Shown here: positions 9,278 to 17,597 of the stretch, in pieces
How the letters are laid out: each line of letters opens with the position of its first letter
Numbering within the stretch: position 1 is the first letter of the stretch
Assembly (NCBI GenBank): GCA_003326205.1
Contig: LWTK01000031.1
Span: 124,001 to 188,000 of the forward strand
Length of the DNA: 64,000 nucleotides
Source: Nostoc sp. ATCC 43529
Lineage (GTDB): Bacteria; Cyanobacteriota; Cyanobacteriia; Cyanobacteriales; Nostocaceae
Direction: 5' to 3'
The notes under the pieces: model-generated
Told to the model about the DNA's origin: nothing
Databases searched by the model: none
What the model saw: only the letters and a program-made list of their open reading frames with translations
Position numbers and translations under genes: made by a program

Positions 9278-9487
9278 TTGGTGCTGGAAGTAGAAAAATG
9301 GTGTTTGGAACTCAAAAGTTGCTGTTCTAAACCAAAGCACTTGTGTTGTGAACCAAAGCACTTGTGTTGTGAACCAAAGCACTTGTGTTGTGAACGAAGG
9401 CACTTGTGTTGTGAACCAAAGCACTTGTGTTGTGAATTAAAAAATTCTTCTACGAGAATAACCAATTATAAAAGACGCAAAAACTAA
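9278..9487 (+). CDS. Possible Cys-rich heptapeptide-repeat microprotein
   Basis: A 69-residue plus-strand frame runs through the 21-bp tandem repeat. It reads as repeated CCEPKHL units, flanked by degenerate ones (WCLELKS, CCSKPKHL, CCERRHL, CCELKN). Because 21 is a multiple of 3, the minus strand is also open (SQHKCFG units), so the frame may be a by-product of the repeat. No strong ribosome site is seen. Recorded as a possible gene only. Confidence 0.25.
   Translation: MVLEVEKWCLELKSCCSKPKHLCCEPKHLCCEPKHLCCERRHLCCEPKHLCCELKNSSTRITNYKRRKN
9330..9434. repeat. 21-bp tandem repeat, five copies
   Basis: Five consecutive 21-bp units begin AACCAAAGCACTTG and end TGTTGTG (9330-9350, 9351-9371, 9372-9392, 9393-9413, 9414-9434). 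Only the fourth differs clearly (AACGAAGG). There are no spacers, so this is not a CRISPR array. Confidence 0.95.
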
Positions 9488-9541
9488 AAATGTCCCCGCG
9501 TCTCCCCATCCCCGCGTCCCCGCGTCTTCTTCATCCCCTTA

Positions 9542-11311
9542 TCACTTCAACCCCAACTCTTCCTTCAACGCCTCTGGCACATTAACCGCTGTCTCTAGTC
9601 CGCGCACACTTTCCCACTGCTGCTTTTGACCCCAGGTCATTTGTTCCATATTGGCGTCGCTGAGATCAGCGCCTCCGAGAATGGCGCTGCTGAGATTACT
9701 ATGGCTGAGATTTGCACCATTGAGAAGCGCACCGCTGAGGTTACTGCCGCTGAGGTTAGCACTATTGAGGTTGGCATAGCTGAGGTCTGTACCGAAAAGT
9801 ATGGCGTCGGTGAGGTCTGCACCACTGAGGTCGGCGTCGTTGAGAATTACCCCGCTGAGGTCGGCTTGGTTGAGAGTCACTCGACTGAGGTCTACGCCGC
9901 TGAGGTCAGCGCCTAAGAACATGGCACCGTCGAGTCTAGCGTTGTTTAGCTTGGCGCCATTGAGTTTGGCGTAACTGAGGTCGGCGGCGATGAGGATGGC
10001 GCCCTTGAGGTTTGTACTGAAAAGAATTGTGTCGCTGAGGTTGGTACCATTGAGGATGGCGTGGCTTAAGTCAGCACCGCTGAGGTCGCTACGACAAAGG
10101 TCGGCGTGGCTAAGGTTGGTGCTGCTGAGGTTGGCGTCACTCAAATTAGCACCGAAAAGAATGCTGTTACTGAGGTCGGCACAGTTGAGGTTGGTGCTGC
10201 TAAGGTCGGCGCGGTTGAGGTCGGCGGCTTTTAGGTTGGCGTGGTTGAGGTTAGCACTATTAAGGTCAGCACGGCTAAGGTTGGCGTGGTTGAGATTTGC
10301 ACCGCTGAGGTTGGCACCAGTGAGGTTGGCGCTGCTGAGGTCTGCACCGCTAAGGTTGGCATTGCTAAGGTTTGCGCCGCTGAGGTTGGCATCACCAAGG
10401 TTCGCAGTGCTAAGGTTAGCACCGCTGAAGTTGACTCCTGTTAAGTTGGCATCGCCAAGGTAAGCACGGCTGAGGTTGGCGTTACTAAAATCTACCCCAG
10501 TCAAGTTAGCATCGCCGAGATAAGCACCGATAAAGTTGCCGCTTTTGAGAAATTGCCCGATTATACTGCTAAAGTTGCCAATTTCCAGGGCATCGCTGTA
10601 GTTAATAATTCGCAGTAGTTGGGATGTGAAAAAATTGTCTGTGTCTGGTTGAGCAGATGGATAGAAAATGATTTTTTGTTGGAGTCGATCTCGGTGTTGG
10701 GCACAGCGGTGTAACTCTAGTAATAAAATCAGCACGTTTAGCCCTGTATATATATCTACCTGCCTCAGCCCGATCGCAATATTTTTTGCTGCCAACTGTA
10801 ACATTTTCTTCTGAGGTAGGTTATCCTCTGGTGTGGCATCAATAAACTCTCCCTGACACCAACGATGATAAAAATCTTCTAACCGCCAAAAAAGTACTTC
10901 TAGGTTAATTTTTTTATCTGTAACCACGAATTCCATCACATCGTTGACTATTTCGGGTTTCAGCGCACCGTTACCTAGTAAATCGTAAATCTCTTCGTGC
11001 AGTTGGCGATCGCCCACTGCAAAACATAACCCAGCAGCTTGCCTACTCAGTATCTTTTCGTCTATCTTATAATTCCAAGTGTTCCCTGTGAATGTCCATT
11101 TTGCTAAACTTTTTTGCAGTTTTTCACACAATAAATATTCCGGCAATTTCTCTTGAACAAATTTAAGGCTTTCGTCTGGTTCTTTAATACTTTTTCTTAG
11201 AGGCAAAACTGTTTCGGTTTCCGCAGATGTGTTTTTTGACATCTCTTGCAACCTTGTACCCCTCACATAATTTGTCAGCAGCTTCCAGACTTGAGATAAA
11301 TATGTTGACAT
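9542..11311 (-). CDS. Large pentapeptide-repeat protein with non-repeat N-terminal domain
   Basis: The 589-residue protein has about 240 N-terminal residues without repeats and then roughly 300 residues of A(D/N)LSx pentapeptides, which form a right-handed quadrilateral beta helix. A short non-repeat tail ends the protein (WGQKQQWESVRGLETAVNVPEALKEEL). The N-terminal part (SRQAAGLCFAVGDRQLHEEIYDLL and the following helices) resembles, from memory, the region after the NTPase in cyanobacterial NACHT proteins with pentapeptide tails, but there is no P-loop here. Function is unknown. The repeat DNA gives many spurious open frames on the opposite strand. Confidence 0.85.
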   Translation of the reverse strand: MSTYLSQVWKLLTNYVRGTRLQEMSKNTSAETETVLPLRKSIKEPDESLKFVQEKLPEYLLCEKLQKSLAKWTFTGNTWNYKIDEKILSRQAAGLCFAVGDRQLHEEIYDLLGNGALKPEIVNDVMEFVVTDKKINLEVLFWRLEDFYHRWCQGEFIDATPEDNLPQKKMLQLAAKNIAIGLRQVDIYTGLNVLILLLELHRCAQHRDRLQQKIIFYPSAQPDTDNFFTSQLLRIINYSDALEIGNFSSIIGQFLKSGNFIGAYLGDANLTGVDFSNANLSRAYLGDANLTGVNFSGANLSTANLGDANLSGANLSNANLSGADLSSANLTGANLSGANLNHANLSRADLNSANLNHANLKAADLNRADLSSTNLNCADLSNSILFGANLSDANLSSTNLSHADLCRSDLSGADLSHAILNGTNLSDTILFSTNLKGAILIAADLSYAKLNGAKLNNARLDGAMFLGADLSGVDLSRVTLNQADLSGVILNDADLSGADLTDAILFGTDLSYANLNSANLSGSNLSGALLNGANLSHSNLSSAILGGADLSDANMEQMTWGQKQQWESVRGLETAVNVPEALKEELGLK

Positions 11312-11731
11312 TTCTGTGCCCGTTGATACATTTAAAGTAATTGTTTTGATAATCCCGAACTAAAATGTTTTCTCTGCTAGTTTACTTTTAATGGCTTAAA
11401 TACTCGTATAAATATTTACTATATACTCGTAAATTCCTAATGTTATTTGTCAGAGGCATTGGTAGAAGCTGCTTTGAGCCTGAAACTGATATTGGTGATG
11501 TAAATAAATTGCCAAGTGAAAAATTATTGCAAAAATGACATAGTTTTGCCGCGTTGGCGAATTCGTTATATTTTTTTCCCACGATATTTACTACTCTGAT
11601 GTAAAAATAATACTTACTCTTTGTGAGAGACGCAATTATTAGGAAAAATCCTACTGTAAAACAGCACAAAAAATCGGAAAAATGCGAATTAAAATTGAAG
11701 TCAAAGTTGGCTGCTTGATATAAAGCAGGTA
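11312..11731. other. 420-bp intergenic region between divergent genes
   Basis: AT-rich DNA separates the divergently transcribed pentapeptide and metalloprotease genes and must hold both promoters. I see no RNA gene or repeat that I can support. Confidence 0.4.
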
Positions 11732-14700
11732 GTGAATCAACACAAGACGAGCTGCGTAGCTTTGCAAAAGTTAAAACTTAACGAAAGATTGTTATTGGGG
11801 ATGAATGCGATGACCAGATTAAGCTTTTATATGATTTTGTTACAAAGTTTGTTTTTAGGAATAGCAGCTATTAGCACTAAGTCATTGGCTGTTAATGGAG
11901 TTAATTCAGAGTTGTCTGCCAAAGATCAGACGACAGTGTTAGTCACAGACATAAGTAAACAAAACTCTAATAGCCCTTCAACTACAAAAACTTCTTCAAT
12001 CGAAACATCAACCTTATCGCCAAAAGATATCAATACCCGCCCCCAACAGAGGCTAGTACCAGGGCAAGTTTGGGTAGTGAATCAAAATAAAGAGGTACAG
12101 CCTCAATCGTTTATGTGGGTAGTAAAAGACCTCAAAAAAGCAGCACAGCAGCCGTTTTTGCAAGTTGCCAAACCGCCACAAAAACCGAATTCTAAACCGA
12201 ATTCTAGTACTAAACCAGATGCAAAGGATGATTTAGAGGCGTTTGATGAAGTAGTGAAAGATACTGCAAAGCAGGGAGGATTGTTCACGCTTTATCGGAA
12301 TAAAGAAAAGAATAAAATTTATTTAGAAATTAAACCAGAGCAACTCAATAAAGATTTTCTAGCTGCGGCAACATTGGAATCAGGCATTGGCGAACGAGGT
12401 ATTTACAGCGGGATGCCTTTGCAAGATTTTTTGTTTTATTTCCGCCGAGTGGATAATAATTTACAATTTGTAATTCGGAATGTCAATTTCCGGACTCGTG
12501 AGGGAGATCCGCAAGTGCGATCGCTTGCCCGTTCTTTTAGTGACTCTGTTCTCTACAATATTTCCATTAAAAGCATTCATCCGCAACGCAAAACCCTTCT
12601 CATTGACTTGGGAGATTTGCTATTGACAGACTTAGCAGGATTATCTCTGAGTTTAGGAGTTCCGGGAAGCACAGACCAGTCATATTTTGGCACTTCTAAA
12701 GCTTTTCCCCAGAATATAGAAGTTCAGTCAGTTTTAAATTTCTCCGGTGGTGCCGGTCGAGATAGTGAAGTGCCAAGCTTTGCCTCACTAGCTGACAACC
12801 GTGGCTTTACTTTACGCGTTCATTACAGTCTCTCGCAACTACCTGATAAGAATTATCGCCCCCGCCTTGCTGACGATCGCATCGGCTATTTTATCACCGC
12901 CTACCAAGATTTATCCAAAGACGATCGCGGCGATTCTTTTGTCCGTTACATCAACCGCTGGGACTTGGAAAAACAAGACCCAAAAGCAGCGATTTCTCGT
13001 CCTAAAAAACCGATTGTCTTTTGGATTGATAATGCTGTGCCCTTAGAATACCGGGATGCTATCAAAGAAGGGGTTTTGATGTGGAACAAAGCCTTCCTCA
13101 AAGCCGGATTCAAGGATGCCATTGAAGCCCGCCAAATGCCAGATGATGCGACTTGGGACCCAGCAGATATTCGTTACAATACGATTCGCTGGATTAACAC
13201 GGTAGATGGATACTTTGCAATGGGGCCATCCCGCGTTAACCCCTTGACCGGAGAAATTTTAGATGCAGATATTCTTGTAGATGCTAGCTTTGTACGGGCA
13301 CTCAAGAATGAATATCGCAAAATTGTCCAACCCAACCAAGTAAAAAATACCACGACTTTATCGGCATTGATGCAAAATCGTTTACTTTGCGCCAACGGTT
13401 TAAATGCCAAAGACAAGAATATGCCAGAAGCATCCCAAGGGTTTTTAAATCATTTATCTAAAATGGCAGGCGAGTACGATTTGTGTTATGGGATGGAAGC
13501 AGCGAATCAGTTTGCCTTAGGTTCCCTGGCAATGTCACTGCTGCCAGATACCACACCCAATCAAAGCCAGGTGAAGGAATATATCAATCAATATTTACGT
13601 TTAATTATTGCCCACGAAGTCGGACATACCCTTGGTTTACGCCATAACTTCCGTGGTAGTACGCTGCTACCACCAGAAGAAATGAATAATACGGAAATTA
13701 CTAAAACTAAAGGTTTGACAACTTCCGTCATGGACTACATTCCGCCAAATATTGCCCCCCAAGGTACAAAGCAAGGAGATTATTTTCCCAGTATGGTGGG
13801 AGTTTATGATGAATGGGCGATTAAGTACGGCTATATCCCAATTCAGACATCAACTCCTGTAGCCGAAAAGCCAATTTTAGAGGAAATTGCTGCCGAATCC
13901 TCCAAACCTGAGTTGAGTTATTCCACCGACGAAGATGTTTATGACCTTGACCCCACAGCCGATGCTTGGGATAACAGCGGCAATGTGTTGCTTTATTCAC
14001 AGTGGCAGTTGAATAATTCCCGTGTGATGTGGGAACGTCTCGATAAGCGTTACCCAGTGGCTGGAGAGAGTTACAGCGATGTTAGCGAACGTTTTAGCAC
14101 AGTATTGGGTAACTATTTCCAGCAAATATATTACACAACAAAATACATCGGCGGACAGTCATTCTATCGCATCCATGCTAGCGAAACTCCCTCACAGAAT
14201 GCGTCCCAAGTCCCCCAGCGCCGATTACCATTTGAACCGGTACCAGTTGAACAACAACGTCAGGCTTTAGAAACACTGCAAAAATATCTATTTGCTGAAG
14301 ATGCTTTGAGTTTTTCACCAGAACTACTGAATAAATTAGCACCTTCCCGTTGGCGGCATTGGGGTAGTTATCCGCAAGTTGGTCGTTTGGATTATCCAAT
14401 TCATGACTTGGTGTTACTGTTGCAGGGTTCTGTTTTACGGGATCTACTCTCAGGCGATCGCCTTTCTCGTCTCAAGGATATCGAACTCAAAACCAAAGCC
14501 GAAAATGCACTGACGTTGCCAGAGCTATTTGACACATTACAGTCAGGTATTTGGACGGAAGTCATCAAACCAAAAGGTAAACCAATGAAGATTGCCAGTT
14601 TGCGGCGAGGCTTACAGCGTCAATATTTAGACGTTTTAAGCAACATGGTGTTGCGAAAAGAATATGTTCCAGAAGATGCCCGCACTTTGGCATGGTATAA

Positions 14701-14824
14701 ACTAAAACAATTGGATGAGAAGCTCAAAGATGTTAATTCTGATGATGAATATACCAAAGCGCACATCCTAGAAACACGCGATCGCATCGAGAAAATCTTG
14801 AATGCGCCGTTGCAAGCGAATTAA
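11732..14824 (+). CDS. Secreted zinc-dependent metalloprotease (DUF5117/DUF4953 type)
   Basis: The 1030-residue protein has the gluzincin/metzincin-like motif HEVGHTLGLRH (from about residue 628), with zinc-binding His and catalytic Glu, followed by a conserved SVMDY turn about 30 residues later. A hydrophobic segment near residues 30-50 (LSFYMILLQSLFLGIAA) indicates export. Residues 60-170 are Ser/Thr/Lys/Pro-rich linker. Domains match the large bacterial zinc-dependent metalloproteases with DUF5117, DUF5118 and DUF4953 regions; substrates are unknown. The frame opens at GTG 11732. ATG codons at 11801 and 11810 are alternatives that would place the signal segment at the very N-terminus. Confidence 0.88.
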   Translation: MNQHKTSCVALQKLKLNERLLLGMNAMTRLSFYMILLQSLFLGIAAISTKSLAVNGVNSELSAKDQTTVLVTDISKQNSNSPSTTKTSSIETSTLSPKDINTRPQQRLVPGQVWVVNQNKEVQPQSFMWVVKDLKKAAQQPFLQVAKPPQKPNSKPNSSTKPDAKDDLEAFDEVVKDTAKQGGLFTLYRNKEKNKIYLEIKPEQLNKDFLAAATLESGIGERGIYSGMPLQDFLFYFRRVDNNLQFVIRNVNFRTREGDPQVRSLARSFSDSVLYNISIKSIHPQRKTLLIDLGDLLLTDLAGLSLSLGVPGSTDQSYFGTSKAFPQNIEVQSVLNFSGGAGRDSEVPSFASLADNRGFTLRVHYSLSQLPDKNYRPRLADDRIGYFITAYQDLSKDDRGDSFVRYINRWDLEKQDPKAAISRPKKPIVFWIDNAVPLEYRDAIKEGVLMWNKAFLKAGFKDAIEARQMPDDATWDPADIRYNTIRWINTVDGYFAMGPSRVNPLTGEILDADILVDASFVRALKNEYRKIVQPNQVKNTTTLSALMQNRLLCANGLNAKDKNMPEASQGFLNHLSKMAGEYDLCYGMEAANQFALGSLAMSLLPDTTPNQSQVKEYINQYLRLIIAHEVGHTLGLRHNFRGSTLLPPEEMNNTEITKTKGLTTSVMDYIPPNIAPQGTKQGDYFPSMVGVYDEWAIKYGYIPIQTSTPVAEKPILEEIAAESSKPELSYSTDEDVYDLDPTADAWDNSGNVLLYSQWQLNNSRVMWERLDKRYPVAGESYSDVSERFSTVLGNYFQQIYYTTKYIGGQSFYRIHASETPSQNASQVPQRRLPFEPVPVEQQRQALETLQKYLFAEDALSFSPELLNKLAPSRWRHWGSYPQVGRLDYPIHDLVLLLQGSVLRDLLSGDRLSRLKDIELKTKAENALTLPELFDTLQSGIWTEVIKPKGKPMKIASLRRGLQRQYLDVLSNMVLRKEYVPEDARTLAWYKLKQLDEKLKDVNSDDEYTKAHILETRDRIEKILNAPLQAN

Positions 14825-14832
14825 AAAAGTAG

Positions 14833-14881
14833 AGACGCGATTCATCGCGTCTGTACAAGAGAGACGCGATTCATCGCGTCT
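14833..14881. repeat. Two copies of a palindromic hairpin (AGACGCGA/TCGCGTCT)
   Basis: AGACGCGA-TTCA-TCGCGTCT occurs at 14833-14852 and again at 14862-14881, just after the metalloprotease stop. The same palindrome appears at 46578-46597. It is a dispersed cyanobacterial palindrome that may also end transcription. Confidence 0.8.
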
Positions 14882-14973
14882 GTACAAGAGTTAGGAGTTA
14901 ATAGTAAAATTCCTAACTCTTATTGTTCGCGCAGCATTTTGGCAAAATATATATAGAAGCTGAAAAACAGTTT

Positions 14974-15584
14974 ATGTCAGCTATAGATAAATTTCACCAT
15001 GTTGTGAAATCGGCATTACAAAAAGACGGGTGGCGAATTACTCATGACCCTTTGCTAATTCGCATAGAAAATATTGCCGATATGTATATTGATTTGGGAG
15101 CAGAGAAAGTTATTGCGGCAGAAAGAGAAGGGCAAAAAATAGCGGTTGAAGTTAAAAGTTTTATTGGTACTTCAACTATTTCTGAGTTTCATACAGCGGT
15201 AGGACAGTTTATTAATTTAGGACTTACGCATTGACAAAAAATACCAAATATAGATGATTGAAAAACCACATCTGTCGTAGGGGCACAGCACTATTCCCTA
15301 CACCCAGGGTCTATTTACCATCAAAGAATGATTAATAAAAGCCTGAAACGACTTATGCATAGCAACGCACAGCATGATTAATTTGTACAGTGCGTAAATC
15401 CTATAATTATCGATATGCATTAGAAGAAATAGGTTCTGAGCTAATTTTGTATTTAGCAGTGCCCTTAAACACTTATAACGATTTTTTAACTAAACCGTTT
15501 ATTAAAACTATTATCCAGCGAAGTCAAATTAATCTGATAATTTATGATGTGGAAACGGAGGAAATTATCCAATGGCAGATTTAG
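14974..15584 (+). pseudogene. xisH: xisH, interrupted by a MITE
   Basis: XisH is one of the proteins needed with XisF and XisI for excision of the fdxN element in Anabaena. The family has a restriction-endonuclease-like fold and is widespread as xisHI pairs of unclear role. The first part (14974-15217) reads MSAIDKFHHVVKSALQKDGW, then YIDLGAEKVIAAEREGQKIAVEVKSF, then GQFIN. The end (15409-15584) reads YRYALEEIGSELILYLAVP and closes IIYDVETEEIIQWQI. Removing the 186-bp insert and one copy of its 5-bp target duplication restores a single 139-residue frame, the normal XisH size. As it stands, translation stops at 15234. Confidence 0.92.
15218..15403. mobile_element. 186-bp MITE inserted in xisH
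   Basis: The element begins TAGGACTTACGCA and ends TGCGTAAATCCTA. These terminal inverted repeats differ at one position over 13 bases, and partial matching continues inward. It is flanked by TAATT at 15213-15217 and 15404-15408, a 5-bp target duplication. It is too short to encode a transposase. The restored host frame gives independent support for both ends. Confidence 0.93.
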
Positions 15585-15907
15585 AAAAATACCGGGAGTC
15601 TATTCGTAAATTAATTACAGAATATGCTCAGCTTGCCTCTTCTAATAATGAAATTGAAGTTCAAACAATTTTTGACGTGGAACAAGACCATTACCAACTG
15701 ATATATATTGGTTGGCAAAATAAACGTCGGGTTTTTGGCCCAGTGATGCATTTTGATATTAAAAATGGCAAGATTTGGATTCAGTGGAATGGCACAGAAG
15801 AAGATGTAGGTGAGCAATTAGTGGCAATGGGAGTACCAAAACACGATATTGTAGTTGGATTTCACACACCATATATGCGGCAGTATACAGATTATGCTGT
15901 GAGTTAA
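15572..15907 (+). CDS. xisI: XisI, fdxN-element excision controlling factor family
   Basis: The 111-residue protein matches XisI throughout: MADLEKYRESIRKLI, FDVEQDHYQLIYIGW, RVFGPVMHFDIKNGKIWIQWNGTE and a C-terminal VVGFHTPYMRQYTDYAV. Its ATG overlaps the last 13 bases of xisH, the arrangement seen in intact xisHI pairs, which suggests translational coupling. The frame is undamaged although its partner xisH is broken. No fdxN element is present here, so this is one of the many stand-alone copies. Confidence 0.93.
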   Translation: MADLEKYRESIRKLITEYAQLASSNNEIEVQTIFDVEQDHYQLIYIGWQNKRRVFGPVMHFDIKNGKIWIQWNGTEEDVGEQLVAMGVPKHDIVVGFHTPYMRQYTDYAVS

Positions 15908-15926
15908 AAGCTAGTTGCTAAACTAC

Positions 15927-16472
15927 TTAGAAAAATATCATTTGCTCTAAGTTTGTTCCACCGTTGACAAACTGTAGGCGATACACATCTGGATTGGTCA
16001 ACTTTTGCCATTCGGCGAAACCGATGCGATCGTCAAAATGCTTGAGGATTAGTGCCATTAAATTACCGTGGGTGACGATCGCGATTGTCTCTACTTTTTG
16101 CTGCAATGCTTCATTAATTACAGCTATTCCACGTACCATAGCATCACGACTTGATTCGCCACCTTCAAGGCATAAATCAAGATTGGTAAATGACTGGGCC
16201 AATCGTTCGCGCCAATCAGCAAGCGGTGTTGCACACAGAACGCGTTCGGCAAGCCTGTTATCAGTCTCGATTGAGATACCCAGACGTTCAGCGAGGGGAG
16301 CCATTGACTGATATGCTCTAGTAAATGGACTGGAGATTACTCGCTCGATGCCAAATCCGAATAACAAATTACTAAGGGCGATCGCTTGCAGATATCCTTC
16401 TGATGTCAGCACCGCCTCAGGTTCTTGTCCAGTTGCTTGGCAATGTCGCACAATGTACAGGGTTTTCAACAT
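15927..16472 (-). CDS. Histidine phosphatase family protein
   Basis: The 181-residue protein has the phosphoglycerate mutase-like fold with the catalytic His10 in IVRHCQATG (the usual RHG is RHC here). Also present are an arginine in ISSPFTRAYQSM, the acidic residue in NRLAERVL and the second histidine in IVTHGN. The family removes phosphate from small metabolites or proteins through a phosphohistidine. The substrate cannot be assigned. It is monocistronic. Confidence 0.88.
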   Translation of the reverse strand: MLKTLYIVRHCQATGQEPEAVLTSEGYLQAIALSNLLFGFGIERVISSPFTRAYQSMAPLAERLGISIETDNRLAERVLCATPLADWRERLAQSFTNLDLCLEGGESSRDAMVRGIAVINEALQQKVETIAIVTHGNLMALILKHFDDRIGFAEWQKLTNPDVYRLQFVNGGTNLEQMIFF

Positions 16473-16537
16473 TAAGTTTCTGTTTTAGCCCTAAAGATAT
16501 GGAAATATCCTGTATTTTACTTTAATAAGACGTATAA

Positions 16538-16769
16538 GCAGCAGGAGATTAAGTTTCCTGCTGCTAGCTGTGCTTTCTGCTAACTACTCAACGCCTTTAA
16601 AAACCGTTGTAAACTCTTAAACACATTCGGCTTTCTTCCTGGTACAGCGTTGGTTGTTGTTTGGGGTTGTCCTTTCATCAGAATGAGATCCAACTCATCA
16701 CCCGATGGTTTTGTGGGTAAATCGGCAATTAATTGATATTCACCACCGTTTTCTACCCAAATTTCCCAC
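16538..16769. repeat. 232-bp direct repeat, left copy
   Basis: This segment, from GCAGCAGGAGATTAAG to AAATTTCCCAC, is a slightly diverged copy of 17366-17597 with the same length and no indels. It carries the 3' end of the DUF1995 gene and its downstream flank. Confidence 0.9.
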
Positions 16770-16795
16770 GTGCAAAAACTGAGTTTTCCGCACAA
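16580..16795 (-). pseudogene. Truncated 3' copy of the DUF1995 gene
   Basis: The last about 62 codons are nearly identical to the C-terminus of the complete DUF1995 protein at 17408-18142 (both contain IADLPTKPSGDELDLILMKG and end FKSLQRFLKALSS). The frame opens only with about ten unrelated residues (MCGKLSFCT), so it is a duplication remnant rather than a designed small protein. It lies beside the divergently transcribed BP74-like gene. Confidence 0.88.
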
Positions 16796-16903
16796 TCCTG
16801 ATTTTTTTTTAATAATTTTTTCTTAACTGTCTTAACTGTCCTTGTGTCACTTTCTCGATCGTGTTAGCTTACTCGCAACATTTGTACCTACATAGGGAAA
16901 ATT

Positions 16904-17344
16904 ATGATTGCGATCGCAAGAAAATTAATCCGTCGAGTACTAACTGTGTTAGCTGTTGTAGCTATCCTTGCTATGGGTTTTAGTTCACCATCATACGCCG
17001 CTACTCCTGCCAGATTTGTATTTGAAACTCCACCTTATCGTGGTCAATTTGTTGTGGAACTTACTGATGAGAGTAAAATTCAACAAGCGAGGGATATACT
17101 CAGTGGAAAAGAAAAAGATACAACCCATATATACGGAAGAATCATAAAAACACCAGCCGCATACAATCCAGGTTGGAGTTACCAATTAGACCCAGCGTCT
17201 ATCAATTTCTTTCAAGTGGCGATAGAAGTTTGTGATGCTTCAATTGAATACACCGAAGACCATTTAGATGAGGCAGGCGGCGCATTTTTACCAGGTGGCA
17301 TCTGGTGTCCTTGGAGTTCGCGGCTAGTTAAGGAAATTTCATAG
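16904..17344 (+). CDS. Secreted BP74-N-like domain protein
   Basis: The 146-residue protein has a clean signal peptide (basic start, hydrophobic core to about residue 30, cut near SYA-A). The mature part reads as one small domain: RFVFETPPYRGQFVVELTD, IQQARDILSG, HIYGRIIKTPAAYNPGWSY and FLPGGIWCPWSSRL. From memory this matches the domain named after Dictyostelium BP74, also found alone in bacteria. Two cysteines, in VCDAS and IWCPW, could pair. Function is unknown. An AGGGAAA ribosome site precedes the ATG. The gene sits between the two copies of the 232-bp repeat. Confidence 0.7.
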   Translation: MIAIARKLIRRVLTVLAVVAILAMGFSSPSYAATPARFVFETPPYRGQFVVELTDESKIQQARDILSGKEKDTTHIYGRIIKTPAAYNPGWSYQLDPASINFFQVAIEVCDASIEYTEDHLDEAGGAFLPGGIWCPWSSRLVKEIS

Positions 17345-17365
17345 TAATAGAAAATTGACAATGAG

Positions 17366-17597
17366 GCAGCAGGCGATTAAGTTTCCTCCTGCTACCTCTG
17401 CTTTTTCCTAACTACTCAAAGCTTTTAAAAACCGTTGTAAACTCTTAAACACATTGGGCTTTCTCCCAGGTACAGCGTTGGTTGTTGTTTGGGGTTGTCC
17501 CTTCATAAGAATGAGATCCAACTCATCCCCCGATGGTTTTGTGGGTAAATCGGCAATTTTTTGATAATCACCGCTGTTTTCTACCCAAATTTCCCAC
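17366..17597. repeat. 232-bp direct repeat, right copy
   Basis: This is the partner of 16538-16769, offset by exactly 828 bp. It covers the 3' end of the complete DUF1995 gene, so this copy is probably the original. Confidence 0.9.

Noticed and set aside
9330..9434. CRISPR array
   Set aside because: The 21-bp units are directly adjacent with no spacers and no cas genes are nearby.
9626..10463. Long open frames on the plus strand opposite the pentapeptide-repeat gene
   Set aside because: They are mirror products of the 15-bp coding periodicity of the repeat. Their residues are repetitive (LRLALLRSA-type) and there are no ribosome sites.
11388..11669. 93-codon minus-strand frame in the pentapeptide-metalloprotease gap
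   Set aside because: Irregular composition, no ribosome site, no recognisable domain; it lies in what must be promoter DNA.
15218..15403. Programmed frameshift or intein in xisH
   Set aside because: The interruption has inverted terminal repeats and a target duplication and contains stops, so a MITE explains it fully.
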